The notes: a model not told the origin generated them from the letters alone. Positions 33,611 through 44,002 are shown, numbered from the stretch's first letter. The stretch: DNA of 64,000 bases from Gillisia sp. CAL575 (GCF_000403785.1 NZ_APHJ01000021.1:186001-250000); one strand, 5' to 3'. A program made the numbers and translations.

Positions 33611-35716
33611 TTAATTTTGGGATGCCCAATCTTTTATTAAATCAAAAGGATTTCTTTTCTTATTTCCACCAACAATCTCAATATTCAGTGTGTTATTTTT
33701 ATTTAGCCCTAGATTGTATCTAAATTGTTGATTATAAACCTGAAAAATGGGATTATTTGATGGGAAATACTGACAATCTTCTATCCCTTCTGAAAATAAA
33801 GATCTATACCCTGTTTCTTTTACAAGCCAACCAAAATTGAAGTTATGATTTTTGAAAAATTGCTCAAAAGACAATTTGTAAATCCTTTCGGTAATAATGT
33901 AGTAAAGATAGAGTTGGTCTTCCACTAGCCTGATATCTGAAAAGTCTTCATATTTGCTTTCTAGATTCAAAATATACTCCTTTTGAATTTTTAGAAGATA
34001 ATTGGTTAAATCCAATTTAGACTCAGCAAACTTTTTAGCGAAAATTAGTATCGCAGGATGCTTTCTATATGAGTGCGAAAAAACAAAACGAGATTCATAA
34101 GTTTTAGTATATAGATCTGTGATTAGCATATTACCCCAAATAATATTGAAGTCGCTCTTCGAAATTTCTCTATAGCCTCTAAATATTTCTTTTAGTAAAT
34201 CAAAATTTGGAATATCATATTTGAAAGACTCAAGTTCCTTTCCCTCAAACTGGCTTGCCGAATTGGAGAATGGAGCTAAGAGTATATTTCTAATATTCCC
34301 TTTGAATTTTTTATGATCTTCTATTTTACCAACTAACTTTTTATATTGATTAAACTCTAATATTAATTTGGCTTTAAATATTTCTTCTTTTCTCTGTTCT
34401 ACATTTAACCCAATTAACTTATTACCATCCTTTAATTCATTTAACACCTTATAAACATTATCATTTGAAATAAGGTTTTGTAGTGAAGATATTAATCTTG
34501 GCCATTCACGTCTAGAATTATCAAGAGTATTTTCGATTAAATTTCTAATTACTCTGATGAAATCACTTAAGTTCGCTTCAGGCTTTTCTTTAAAACTATA
34601 TAAAAGTGTTAAAAAGAAAACATACAATTGATTGATATCCCGCCTGCCTGATAAAATATCTTTTAAGATACTATGTAAGGTTTCACCATCCCACAATATA
34701 ATTTCATTGTGATTTTTTACATCCTTTATAAAATCAAATGAAAATATTAGAAATTTTAAGTTTTCCTCCTTAGCGTAAACCTCTTTCAAGACTCTAAAAT
34801 CTAAGAAATCATTTTCGTAAGATTTTGCTCTAAACTCCGCATCCTTAAAATAAAGCATCTCAGTTATAAATCTCAAGTATTCCATAAATGGACTATCAAT
34901 TATATAAGAATCTTCATCCCTATAGTCCCAAAGATTATCTACCCATTCGTATTCAATTTTGTCCTTTACCTTTTCTAGTAATGAATGATTATACCTAATT
35001 ATCTTTGAAAATTCAGATTTAAAATTCTCGAATTCCGTGAGCATCTTTCCTCTTGCATTCATTCTTATATAGAGATTCTCAGTCAATCCAAATTCATCTA
35101 GATCTGTAAAATAGAAGGTTACTAAATTGCTCTTATCCCCAATAAGTTTATCAAGTAATTCATCCGGTGCATTAATCAAGTTCTCATTACTTGATAAGGT
35201 TTTGAGCATATTCAACATACCTGAAACGGTTGGATCGTTCTTCCATTCTTCATTGAACCAGACAGAATCTTCAATTTCCGATTTTATATTAGATAATTTT
35301 CCCACGGATTCCACTTCTAGAAGCAATTTGCAAAAATCATGAGCGGAGGGACGTGTCTCATATGAAAATCTTTGAAGAACATCTTTTATCTCATGGAGCC
35401 TATTTTCCTTTATAGCAATAAAAAAGTGCAGTAAAAAAAGTGTTGTTAGTCTTTGCTGACCATCTAATGGAATAAATATTTTTTGTTTTTCATCGCCTTT
35501 TAATTCAGGTAAAATAGAACCATACACAAAATCAAGCTCTATTGGATCATCTTTAAGAATTGAGGCAATCAAATAATCATCAACAAACTTTTCTCTTAGT
35601 CGCTGAACTTCAGGCGTACTCCGGCCCTGAGCATAATCCCTTTGAATGATAGGAACTTCAATTTTATGATAAGCATTGCATAGTTCCCAGAAAGTATATT
35701 TTTTATTCATTTTCAA
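33611..35716 (-). CDS. DUF262 (ParB/GmrSD-like) protein A
   Basis: A 701-residue protein of the DUF262 family. The key nucleotide-binding/nuclease-associated motifs are IIQRDYAQG (23-31) and LDGQQRLTTLFL (84-95), typical of the GmrS-like domain. The C-terminus is long and helical, without the HNH motif seen in the neighbour. It overlaps the second DUF262 gene by 14 nt, so the two probably act as a pair. Families of this sort restrict modified or foreign DNA or sense nucleotides; they are frequent inside Type I loci. Confidence 0.85.
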   Translation of the reverse strand: MKMNKKYTFWELCNAYHKIEVPIIQRDYAQGRSTPEVQRLREKFVDDYLIASILKDDPIELDFVYGSILPELKGDEKQKIFIPLDGQQRLTTLFLLHFFIAIKENRLHEIKDVLQRFSYETRPSAHDFCKLLLEVESVGKLSNIKSEIEDSVWFNEEWKNDPTVSGMLNMLKTLSSNENLINAPDELLDKLIGDKSNLVTFYFTDLDEFGLTENLYIRMNARGKMLTEFENFKSEFSKIIRYNHSLLEKVKDKIEYEWVDNLWDYRDEDSYIIDSPFMEYLRFITEMLYFKDAEFRAKSYENDFLDFRVLKEVYAKEENLKFLIFSFDFIKDVKNHNEIILWDGETLHSILKDILSGRRDINQLYVFFLTLLYSFKEKPEANLSDFIRVIRNLIENTLDNSRREWPRLISSLQNLISNDNVYKVLNELKDGNKLIGLNVEQRKEEIFKAKLILEFNQYKKLVGKIEDHKKFKGNIRNILLAPFSNSASQFEGKELESFKYDIPNFDLLKEIFRGYREISKSDFNIIWGNMLITDLYTKTYESRFVFSHSYRKHPAILIFAKKFAESKLDLTNYLLKIQKEYILNLESKYEDFSDIRLVEDQLYLYYIITERIYKLSFEQFFKNHNFNFGWLVKETGYRSLFSEGIEDCQYFPSNNPIFQVYNQQFRYNLGLNKNNTLNIEIVGGNKKRNPFDLIKDWASQN

Positions 35717-37523
35717 CGGTCTCTTTGATTAAATATGGTTCAAGTTTTTCCTCTATATCTCTATAATAATTTTCTTTATCTACCTTGCTCCAATAATAAG
35801 GCTGTAAATCTGAGGAGGTGTAATATTTCAAAAAAACATTTTTAGTAGTAATAGGTATATACATCCCTTCTTTCTCTAACTGAAGTATCTTCTTTCGTTT
35901 AACAGGGAAAATGGCATTATTTAGAGAAGAATTCTGTTTTTTTGATAAAAGTGCTAGATTATCTAATATATGTACTGATTCAGAATCGAAGGTTTGAATT
36001 AATTCGTTCTTTAATTGATTAAACTCTTCCTCAACAATTCTTTCTTGACCTAGCAAATTAGAGATTCTCTCTTTATAATCTTCATTGATCGAAATTGAAG
36101 CTGAATCGTCTACAGGATCTCTAGCTTCCATATCTATTTGTTTAATGTCCTTAATTGCATCATACGTATCCTCTAACCATTTTCTGATACTGTTTTGTTC
36201 TTTCATCTCTTTAGATTGCTGAGCGTGAATATGTTCAATACTCCAACCTCCATCCTTCTCCATTTTTTTGTAAAGATTAAAAGGAAATCTGTTTTTCTGC
36301 GCTTTTTGGTTAATAGCAGAGGTGGCTATGTTATGTAACAGAAATATTTTTTTTAATCCTTTGGTATCGTTTTTATAATTTATGTCAATTAGATCAACAT
36401 CTGAAACTTTCGTTTTTACCTCTTGAAGAGCCCATTCCTTAAATTTCGATTTATTACAGTTCGAATTTTCAATCATATTACGGATCGATTTTATGGAACT
36501 ATCGTCTATGGCAAGAATAAATCCTAAATGATGGTATAAATAATCATTTTCATACCAATACTTCAGTTTACCAAAATATTCTTTAGTACGGGCCCATAAC
36601 TTTAAGGCATTTTCCTTCTCCACTTCAGGGTCTTCAGATTTCACCTGCTTCTCAAACCATAAATAGGTTGAATATTTTTTATCGTTGTTCTCTGCAATCA
36701 GTTTAAAAATAAATTCAATGGTTGATGAAGTTTCATCTAAGCCTTTGCTATTAAGAAAATACCAAAACTCTTCCTGTCGAAGTTCCATTTCTATACGGTG
36801 CCATTCATTTGAAATTTCCGCTTGCCTTAAAATAGCTTCACGTTCACTTAATCCGTGTTTTATTTTTGAAAGCAATAATGCTCTAATTAGCTCTGCATCG
36901 GTCAAGGGTATTTTTCCAATATTTAAGCGATTGAAAATATCTATTTTTCGGCTTTCAATTTCATCAAGGTCTTTTAATCCCTTTAACTCTTCTATTTGAT
37001 ACCAGATAATTTCAACCTTCTTGGTTAGTGTCGAATTGAATTCATCTATATAACCTACATCATTTTTTGTTTTCTCATCAAACCAATCTTTAACAATATT
37101 AAAAGCCTGACTCATAAAATGGAAATCTGGACTTTCATCATTAAAGGTTTCAGGAGAAAGATTTTCCAAAAACTGAGTGCTTTTAGCTCTTTTTTCGAAT
37201 AATATAGAATATCTAGGTCTATTAAGGTAATTGAATATGATATGCATCGTAATCAACCGTTGTTGCCCATCAATTACCTCCCAAGTATTTAGTCCATCAG
37301 CATCTATTGCAGGTACAACTACAATAGGTTGCAGACAATACTTTTTCTCATCTGTGAGCATAAAATTGTGAAGGTCTTCCAACAAGGCAGAAACGTGTTC
37401 TTCGCCCCATCTATAACCCCTTTGGTAATATGGAATTAAATAGTGCTCAAATCTTGGATCTCTATCAGGAGTATTTTCATTTAAAATAATTTTACCTACA
37501 GGTTTTAATTCTATTATATTCAT
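35703..37523 (-). CDS. DUF262-DUF1524 (GmrSD-like) protein B
   Basis: A 606-residue protein. The N-terminal DUF262 domain has PYYQRGYRWG (31-40) and VIDGQQRLITM (83-93). The C-terminus carries a His-rich HNH-type (DUF1524) motif, SIEHIHAQQ near 427-435, as in the GmrD part of Mrr-like systems. This could be the nuclease of the pair, with protein A as partner. It sits just after hsdS, with a 24-nt gap. Confidence 0.88.
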   Translation of the reverse strand: MNIIELKPVGKIILNENTPDRDPRFEHYLIPYYQRGYRWGEEHVSALLEDLHNFMLTDEKKYCLQPIVVVPAIDADGLNTWEVIDGQQRLITMHIIFNYLNRPRYSILFEKRAKSTQFLENLSPETFNDESPDFHFMSQAFNIVKDWFDEKTKNDVGYIDEFNSTLTKKVEIIWYQIEELKGLKDLDEIESRKIDIFNRLNIGKIPLTDAELIRALLLSKIKHGLSEREAILRQAEISNEWHRIEMELRQEEFWYFLNSKGLDETSSTIEFIFKLIAENNDKKYSTYLWFEKQVKSEDPEVEKENALKLWARTKEYFGKLKYWYENDYLYHHLGFILAIDDSSIKSIRNMIENSNCNKSKFKEWALQEVKTKVSDVDLIDINYKNDTKGLKKIFLLHNIATSAINQKAQKNRFPFNLYKKMEKDGGWSIEHIHAQQSKEMKEQNSIRKWLEDTYDAIKDIKQIDMEARDPVDDSASISINEDYKERISNLLGQERIVEEEFNQLKNELIQTFDSESVHILDNLALLSKKQNSSLNNAIFPVKRKKILQLEKEGMYIPITTKNVFLKYYTSSDLQPYYWSKVDKENYYRDIEEKLEPYLIKETVENE

Positions 37524-37547
37524 TTTAAAAACTTAAGTTTAATTAAT

Positions 37548-38744
37548 TTACACCAACCTTATTTTACCCGTTAACAGGTTTTGCATTAAGCCTTGTTTTA
37601 GCAATTTATATTTAGAAAGCTTTTGCTCTAATTGTGCTATTTCTGCATCCATATCGGAAAGTATGGTGGCAATTTGGCTTTGCTCTTCAGCAGATTTTGG
37701 AATTGAAATTTCACACTTTTCAATGTGATGATTTAAGATATGTGTTTGTGTTACCCCATCATCCAATTTTAAAAAATATTTGTTTCTATTTAATAGATAA
37801 AATAAAAACAGTGGGATTGCACTTTTACTTCTCCAAATACAAATTCGTTGATTAACTGCATACTTTTTATCTTCAGAAACGTAAAAACATTTGGCGAGTG
37901 CCTTTCCATTTGGTAAATCGCTTAAAACTGTTAAAACATCACCTTTCCTTGCCTTGCAAAAATTGTGATTACTTCTTTTAGATACTTTACCTTCTGTAGA
38001 AATAAATTTTGAATTCACAGCTATGTATTTGCCATCTTCTACAATATGATTTTCGTGAGCTTTTCCATGTATATAATTAACTACTTCTGTTAACTTTTTA
38101 ACCTCCCAATCATCTTTAGGAGTCAACAATTGTTGCATAGCGCCTTGTTTAATGGCTCTTTTTTTTGCGAGTTTTTGTTCTATGGCTTGTAATAATTTAT
38201 CCGTATCGTCTAATACTTGAGCAATGGCATTTTGTTCTGCGAGTGGTGGTAATACAATTTGAAGATTCTTAATGTGATTTAAGAACAAATTTGGTTGAGC
38301 ACCTTGATTCATGCTCGTAAAAATTTGTTTTTGACCTAATGAAGATTGCAGGAAATATTGAAGGTATAGACTTACTGTCTTAAAATTTTCAGGTTTTATA
38401 AGAGCAGCACTACGAACCATAACACATTCAAAATTTTCAGGAACAATAGCTATCCGTCCAATTGAACCAGAACAAGAAATCAATACATCCCCAAATTCGG
38501 GATTACAACGTTTTCTTATTCGCGTATATTCCTCTTTACCAACATAATCGACATCTGAAGTATCAACTCTTCCATTTAGGATATTCCTAGCTGAAAGTAA
38601 ATAATATCCACTTTCAGTTCTTACTGGTGTCAAGTGTTCACCATCTGTGATTTTTATAGCGCATTCCGAAATCATACTTATATTCCAATCCTCTGGAATC
38701 AGACCAAGTTCAGTTTGATTATAGTTAGTTTTAGTTAATTCCAT
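37548..38744 (-). CDS. hsdS: Type I restriction specificity subunit S
   Basis: A 398-residue DNA-recognition subunit. Two target-recognition domains are each followed by a conserved helix: PPLAEQNAIAQVLDDTDKLL near 164-183 and AEEQSQIATILSDMDAEI near 354-371. This is the regular two-half-site layout, recognising a bipartite sequence that cannot be deduced. Its start overlaps the end of hsdM by 10 nt, so it is coupled to it. No frameshift or inverted repeats for shuffling are apparent. Confidence 0.95.
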   Translation of the reverse strand: MELTKTNYNQTELGLIPEDWNISMISECAIKITDGEHLTPVRTESGYYLLSARNILNGRVDTSDVDYVGKEEYTRIRKRCNPEFGDVLISCSGSIGRIAIVPENFECVMVRSAALIKPENFKTVSLYLQYFLQSSLGQKQIFTSMNQGAQPNLFLNHIKNLQIVLPPLAEQNAIAQVLDDTDKLLQAIEQKLAKKRAIKQGAMQQLLTPKDDWEVKKLTEVVNYIHGKAHENHIVEDGKYIAVNSKFISTEGKVSKRSNHNFCKARKGDVLTVLSDLPNGKALAKCFYVSEDKKYAVNQRICIWRSKSAIPLFLFYLLNRNKYFLKLDDGVTQTHILNHHIEKCEISIPKSAEEQSQIATILSDMDAEIAQLEQKLSKYKLLKQGLMQNLLTGKIRLV

Positions 38745-41143
38745 ACAAATCCCATTTTTTGTAGATGAGTATTTACTTTAGTTTCTAAACTTTCTACCCT
38801 TGTATCAATAACAGGCAAAGGGTTTTCGTAACGTTCTGCCAGCTCTTTTACACGATTGGTTAAGTGTTGACTAATATGGTCTATTTCGTCTTTTATAGTT
38901 CTTTCTAATGTAAGCATCCATTTATCCTTAACAACCAATTGCTTTATTTCGTCCTCATTTAGGGCTGGGTATTTCGCATAGAGTTTTGCGTCTAAATCAG
39001 CTTCGGCTTCTTTTATTTTTCTATTGGTTGCAGTTTGTTTGTCTGATAAAGAAATGTATTGTTTGAGTACTTTTAGCTCATCAGCACTATCTATTTCACC
39101 CTTCAATTCCTTAATTCGAGCAGTAATAGTGGCTTTGTTTACTTTTTCCATTTCAGCAAAACAACCATCTTCGCTACTGTGTTCTTCTTCTAATTCGGTT
39201 AGCTCACTGACAGTGGTTTCTTTTTCAGCTTGGAAGGCTTCTAAGATTTCTTTTTCGGTTATAAAATAGCGGTTAATCACCAAGTCTTTTGGTACAAGAT
39301 CACACGTCCAACCTTTATCTACCAACTTTTTCGCTTTGTTTTCTACAACAATGCGATAGGTTTCCGCTTTCCAACCATCCTGGGTTATGAGGTAGCTATC
39401 ATCTTGCATTACCTCAAACCAGTATGACATTAAATGTTGGTACATATCGTATGGATCTATTAAGGCTTTATTTTGGTATTGCATCAGTAGATCTTCAGAT
39501 AAGCTATGTATGAGTTCTTTGGGATTAAATCCTTTATTTATATCTTTTAAAGATGTTGTGCTTTTGGTTTTCCAATTTTCAAAAAGGGTGTCCATTTGTG
39601 TGCTGAATGTCACAAACTCCGGGTGCTGGAAAATGGTATTTTTGATTTCTTCTTTATTTACCTTCAAAGCCGAATATTTTTGACGGTTGCTTTGGGTAAA
39701 TATTTCCTTTTTAAGATTAGGATAGACCTCCCAAAAGCTTTGTAAAGCTTCAATATCTACATTAGGAATATCCCCTAATAAATGTGCTTCAATATCTTGA
39801 ATGTCTTCTGTTTCCTGACTTTCAATATATCTGGGAATATTTAGGTTAAACTCATTGGCTTCAATATCGGTTAATGATACCATTTTACTAAAACCGGGTA
39901 TATTTTCTTGGTTGTTAAAAACATCTGCAACTCTATGAATGTCTTGCTCTCTTAAACGGTTTTTATTCCCATCTTTTATAAAACCTTTACCGGCATCTAC
40001 CATGAAAATACCTTTTCTATTCTGGGCATTTTCTTTATCAATTAAAATAATACAAGCAGGAATACCTGTACCATAAAACAAGTTGGCAGGTAAACCAATA
40101 ATCCCTTTTATATAACCTTTTCTAATTAAGTTTTCACGTATTTCTGCCTCGGCATTTCCTCTAAACAATACTCCGTGAGGTAAGATAACAGCTCCTTTTC
40201 CGTTACGCTTCAAAGAGCGTACAATATGAAGTAAAAAGGCATAGTCACCATTCTTTTCGGGAGGAATTCCGTAGTCTTGGAAACGGTTATAAGGATTATC
40301 CTCTGGCAAGTTTAATCCGTTGCTCCAACGTTTATCACTAAATGGAGGATTGGCAACCACATAGTCAAAGGTTTTAAGGCTTTCGTCTTTATTCTCGAAC
40401 AACGGATTCGCTAAGGTATTTCCTTGTTTTATGAGAGCGGTTGGTTCATTATGCAAAATCATATTCATACGAGCCAAACCAGAGGTGGCTGCATCTTTTT
40501 CTTGCCCATATAAAGTGACCTTACCCTTGGCTGCATCGCTAATTTTCAATAATAAAGAACCCGAACCACATGCAGGATCATAAACAGTAGTTTCGGCAGT
40601 GGTTGCTTCTTTATCTATACCAATAATTTTAGCCAATATTCGGCTTACTTCGGCAGGAGTATAAAATTGGCCTTTACTTTTACCGCTTTCAGTAGCAAAG
40701 TGACGCATCAAATATTCGTAGGCATCTCCTAAAATATCATCACCTTCGGCTAAGTTCTTACTAAAGTCAAGTTTTGGATCTTCAAAAATGGAAATTAGAT
40801 TGGTTAAGCGATCTACCATTTCTTTTCCGCTTCCTAATTTGGAAACATCATTAAAATCTGGCATATCTGCCAACTGATTCGCTTCTGCAATAGGAGAAAT
40901 AATCTTTTTATTGATTTGGTCACCTATATCGGTAGAACCTTTTAAGGCAACCATATCTTTAAAACTTGCCCCTTCAGGAATCGTTATAGGTGCATAGGCT
41001 TGTCCAGCCCATTTATCGCTTATGTATTTTAGGAAGAGCATAACCAATACATAATCTTTGTATTGACTTGCGTCCATTCCTCCACGTAATTCGTCACAAC
41101 TCGCCCATAGGGAGCTGTATAATTCAGATTTTTTTATTGCCAT
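38735..41143 (-). CDS. hsdM: Type I restriction methylase subunit M
   Basis: Adenine-N6 methyltransferase subunit, 802 residues. The N-terminal HsdM helical domain (DELRGGMDASQYKDYVLVML) is followed by the catalytic domain with SAM motif DPACGSGS (189-196) and catalytic NPPF (265-268). Most HsdM proteins have about 500-530 residues; this one has a further C-terminal part of about 300 residues, rich in coiled coil, in a form common in Bacteroidota. It is the first gene of the operon, with a 160-nt AT-rich leader region. Confidence 0.95.
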   Translation of the reverse strand: MAIKKSELYSSLWASCDELRGGMDASQYKDYVLVMLFLKYISDKWAGQAYAPITIPEGASFKDMVALKGSTDIGDQINKKIISPIAEANQLADMPDFNDVSKLGSGKEMVDRLTNLISIFEDPKLDFSKNLAEGDDILGDAYEYLMRHFATESGKSKGQFYTPAEVSRILAKIIGIDKEATTAETTVYDPACGSGSLLLKISDAAKGKVTLYGQEKDAATSGLARMNMILHNEPTALIKQGNTLANPLFENKDESLKTFDYVVANPPFSDKRWSNGLNLPEDNPYNRFQDYGIPPEKNGDYAFLLHIVRSLKRNGKGAVILPHGVLFRGNAEAEIRENLIRKGYIKGIIGLPANLFYGTGIPACIILIDKENAQNRKGIFMVDAGKGFIKDGNKNRLREQDIHRVADVFNNQENIPGFSKMVSLTDIEANEFNLNIPRYIESQETEDIQDIEAHLLGDIPNVDIEALQSFWEVYPNLKKEIFTQSNRQKYSALKVNKEEIKNTIFQHPEFVTFSTQMDTLFENWKTKSTTSLKDINKGFNPKELIHSLSEDLLMQYQNKALIDPYDMYQHLMSYWFEVMQDDSYLITQDGWKAETYRIVVENKAKKLVDKGWTCDLVPKDLVINRYFITEKEILEAFQAEKETTVSELTELEEEHSSEDGCFAEMEKVNKATITARIKELKGEIDSADELKVLKQYISLSDKQTATNRKIKEAEADLDAKLYAKYPALNEDEIKQLVVKDKWMLTLERTIKDEIDHISQHLTNRVKELAERYENPLPVIDTRVESLETKVNTHLQKMGFVWN

Positions 41144-41279
41144 TTATAGGATGTGATTTTGTAGTAATATTATTAACTGCGAAGTAGGGTAAAAATGCAG
41201 GTTTAGTCTTGTCGTAAATCTAAATGTTTTCTTAAAACTTTGAAAGTTTAAAATGCAAAATAATGAAATGTTATAAACC

Positions 41280-41303
41280 ATAATTATGGGTTTCCATAAT
41301 TAT
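41280..41303. terminator. Terminator-like hairpin after the two small genes
   Basis: Perfect 10-bp stem: ATAATTATGG (41280-41289) and CCATAATTAT (41294-41303), touching the stop of the 141-residue gene. Transcribed on the minus strand, it may separate that operon from hsdM. Confidence 0.55.
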
Positions 41304-41728
41304 TAAAGGTTTGGATAATCAAAAAGAATCTTTAAAAAACTCAAGAATAAATTTCTACTGGGAATATCTCTTTTCTTAGCGCCTGCAATAATATCGGGCA
41401 CCCCTAAATTATAATAATTTTTAGGCATAGCTACCTTTACACCCTGCTCTATTAGAATTACAATAGTATTGAGATGTTTGATCTGTTTTACTGCTTTATT
41501 TATTTCTAACAGTACCATCTTATTATTTTCAACTAATACAAAAACTAAATGTTCTGAATTGTAATAGGTTATACATTTCTCTTCATGATTTTCAACTACA
41601 AAAGACTGAGGTTCAAAATCGTCCAGAACACAGGCTAAAACACTTTCCTTAACAGTAAATAAAGATAATCGGGCAAAAGCACCTGTTTTATTAAGTCCTC
41701 TAAAAAAGGCTATATCCTTTAGTCCCAT
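41303..41728 (-). CDS. Hypothetical protein, 141 residues
   Basis: No recognised family. The sequence looks globular, mostly strand and helix, without signal or membrane segment. Its start overlaps the stop of the preceding 74-residue gene (TAATG), so the two form an operon. That tight pairing beside a restriction locus is also seen in antitoxin/toxin or immunity pairs, but no such domain can be named. Confidence 0.6.
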   Translation of the reverse strand: MGLKDIAFFRGLNKTGAFARLSLFTVKESVLACVLDDFEPQSFVVENHEEKCITYYNSEHLVFVLVENNKMVLLEINKAVKQIKHLNTIVILIEQGVKVAMPKNYYNLGVPDIIAGAKKRDIPSRNLFLSFLKILFDYPNL

Positions 41729-41952
41729 TAGCCTCGCACTTTTTTAAACTCCCACTCCACTTCTCCCAGATTTATGGTATTGATCATTTTCATTTCTAGG
41801 GTAGCAGGAAAGACGTCAGGACTGCCCACATGCAAGCATAACTCATAACCTCCAAAGGTTTCTTCTGCAAGATTGGTACGGTTGCCATAACTACGTTCTT
41901 CTATAAAATGTTGATATTGTTCCTCGGTAAGGATGATCTCTAATTTTCTCAT
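41728..41952 (-). CDS. Hypothetical protein, about 74 residues
   Basis: Starts best at the internal Met at 41952, where MRKLEIILTEEQYQHF begins and AGAAAG precedes it as a plausible ribosome site. A longer frame to 41994 adds a low-quality extension. The body has a strand-turn pattern (NTINLGEVEWEFKKV) but no known domain. It is the upstream partner of the 141-residue gene. Confidence 0.55.
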   Translation of the reverse strand: MRKLEIILTEEQYQHFIEERSYGNRTNLAEETFGGYELCLHVGSPDVFPATLEMKMINTINLGEVEWEFKKVRG

Positions 41953-41994
41953 CTTTCTAATTTGATGACCAAAGGTCAAAATCAAAGTGGACAA

Positions 41995-42308
41995 GAGGTG
42001 TCGCTTAAAATATTAGACGCACCTAATTACCGCATTTCTTCACTAGATTGAGCCTCGATAAATATTTAGGTGTTAAATATGAAGTTTTTCCTTCTTCATG
42101 ATATTTCGAAACGTACACAATGCTTAGAATAATGTCTTTTTAATTTTAAGGGAATTGCCCCATAGGCGCGTCCTGTAGAATTGCTTAATTTCTATTCTTA
42201 ATAATATCATTTTTTTTGATCTCCCTCTCCCTGTATTGCACCCTACAAATAGTTACACAAAACACACCTTGGAAGTAATAATTACTTTATTAACCAAATA
42301 ATAACAGT
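41995..42308. other. Gene-free stretch
   Basis: AT-rich. It contains AGACGCACCTAATT near 42014-42027, close to the GACGCACC element seen near the right island end. No other structure is seen. Confidence 0.45.
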
Positions 42309-43874
42309 ATGAAAACAAATACACGTTATCTAGCTTTTATGATTCTATTATCACCACTATTTACAAGTTGTAGTAAGGAGGAAGAAGAAGTCGCTGTAAA
42401 TAATGACTCCTACACACAAAGCATTTCGCTAGAGCTTGGCGCATTGCTCAATGATCTATCCAACAAAGTGATCAGTAAAGAAAATTTTAATCAGATACCC
42501 AATTGTAATGATGATGCAGCCCCAGCAGTGGCAAGGCTCAGCATTAGCTTTAACGGGGAAACTAAAACCGTGGTTGTAGACATCCTTACTAATGGAACTA
42601 ATTATTATACCGATTATTCTAACGACCTGAAAATTCCTGTAGTAGTTAGTGATGATGGTGATAATGAGAATGATTACACTACGGTGACCCTTTCAGAATT
42701 TTTGATCTATGATGGTGATCCAGATGGAGCCGGAAATTTAATTTGGGTAGCTCCCACTGGAGATGGGGACTTTCTAGGCTATGTAGATAAGTTACTACCT
42801 TTGGATATCATTGTCCGCCCCGGCACCAAAAAATATGAGGCAATAGAGGTGTTTTGCTTTGACCAGCAAATGGTTAATGAATATGGATATTCGTTCTTAG
42901 AGCTGATCCCGCAAAAACTTTTTAAGCTTTGTTTCTTCGCAAACTATTGTCATTCCGATGGCAGGCACTATCCAGGTAATTATAGTTTAGATCTCTTTGT
43001 ACAGGATGCTAATGGTGTCCGTATTCAATTATACAATAATGGGGATACCAATGCCAAGCCAATAACTGGTCAATATGAAAATGGTGAATATTTTTCCCAA
43101 CCACTTTGTTTGGTAATTCCCGGCCCACCAGAAGGGATAGAAAATGATCAAAATTATCTATTCTATACCATTTCCCCTGAAAATTCAGATGCTTATGGAG
43201 ATATAGACAACACAGCACTAGCAGAAGAAGGCTTAAGTTGGAATGATATAAATGTCTTGTTCAATGATGATAAAAATACTATGGAATACATACATGTTTT
43301 TATTAATTGTGATACCTCCCCGGACTGTGGTGAGTTTGAAGCCATTCCCGAATCATCCTTTTATAATGAAATTATCCCGAAAGACCCTGTAGATTATTTC
43401 GAAATTGTGAATTATTTGGATGGGATTTTATTTAGTTTTTCCCAAGGAGAATTGTGTGCGGATGCTTTAGATATGGTAACCTGCATCAACGAATTCAATA
43501 ATCTTATTGCTGAAGATGGATTTTATATTAGTTGTCTTCCTGCAGGTTGCTATACATTCATTAGACACCAAACAGATGGTGTAAATCAGTTGGTTTCTAC
43601 CGATGAAGAACTACTGGAATTTTTAGGAAGCATAGATTCCAAAGGCGATGCTTTGTTATTAGCATTGTCGAAAGATTACTATTGGAGTACAAACAATATT
43701 GAAAATGGAGCCATAAAAGAGACCTGCACTGGTTACGAGTTAATTGTGAATAAAATAGTAAGTTATTGCACGCCTTTACAGATAGACAGATTTCATTTAA
43801 GGATCACCCCATCTGGGGAGATCATAATTATAGATCAAGAAGTGATCGAATTTGAGGAAAACCTATGTATATAA
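42309..43874 (+). CDS. Large lipoprotein, unknown function
   Basis: A 521-residue exported protein. A lipobox (FTSCSKEE, Cys near 21) follows a standard signal peptide. The mature part is acidic, with many Asp/Asn/Gly-rich loops such as DDGDNENDYT and DGDPDGAG, which suggests calcium binding or an extracellular matrix role. No catalytic motif is seen. A good terminator follows at 43972-44002. Confidence 0.72.
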   Translation: MKTNTRYLAFMILLSPLFTSCSKEEEEVAVNNDSYTQSISLELGALLNDLSNKVISKENFNQIPNCNDDAAPAVARLSISFNGETKTVVVDILTNGTNYYTDYSNDLKIPVVVSDDGDNENDYTTVTLSEFLIYDGDPDGAGNLIWVAPTGDGDFLGYVDKLLPLDIIVRPGTKKYEAIEVFCFDQQMVNEYGYSFLELIPQKLFKLCFFANYCHSDGRHYPGNYSLDLFVQDANGVRIQLYNNGDTNAKPITGQYENGEYFSQPLCLVIPGPPEGIENDQNYLFYTISPENSDAYGDIDNTALAEEGLSWNDINVLFNDDKNTMEYIHVFINCDTSPDCGEFEAIPESSFYNEIIPKDPVDYFEIVNYLDGILFSFSQGELCADALDMVTCINEFNNLIAEDGFYISCLPAGCYTFIRHQTDGVNQLVSTDEELLEFLGSIDSKGDALLLALSKDYYWSTNNIENGAIKETCTGYELIVNKIVSYCTPLQIDRFHLRITPSGEIIIIDQEVIEFEENLCI

Positions 43875-43971
43875 ATATATGTTGAATGCTGCAAATATCA
43901 TAGGATTTGCAATTATTTAAAGGAATAGGTTATCTATAAATATGAGTTTATTAAAAAAGCTGTAGCGGTAG

Positions 43972-44002
43972 AAAATATCGGGTTTTCAATCCCCGATATT
44001 TT
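43972..44002 (+). terminator. Intrinsic terminator
   Basis: AAAATATCGGG (43972-43982) and CCCGATATTTT (43992-44002) form an 11-bp stem and a T-rich tail follows. Confidence 0.85.
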
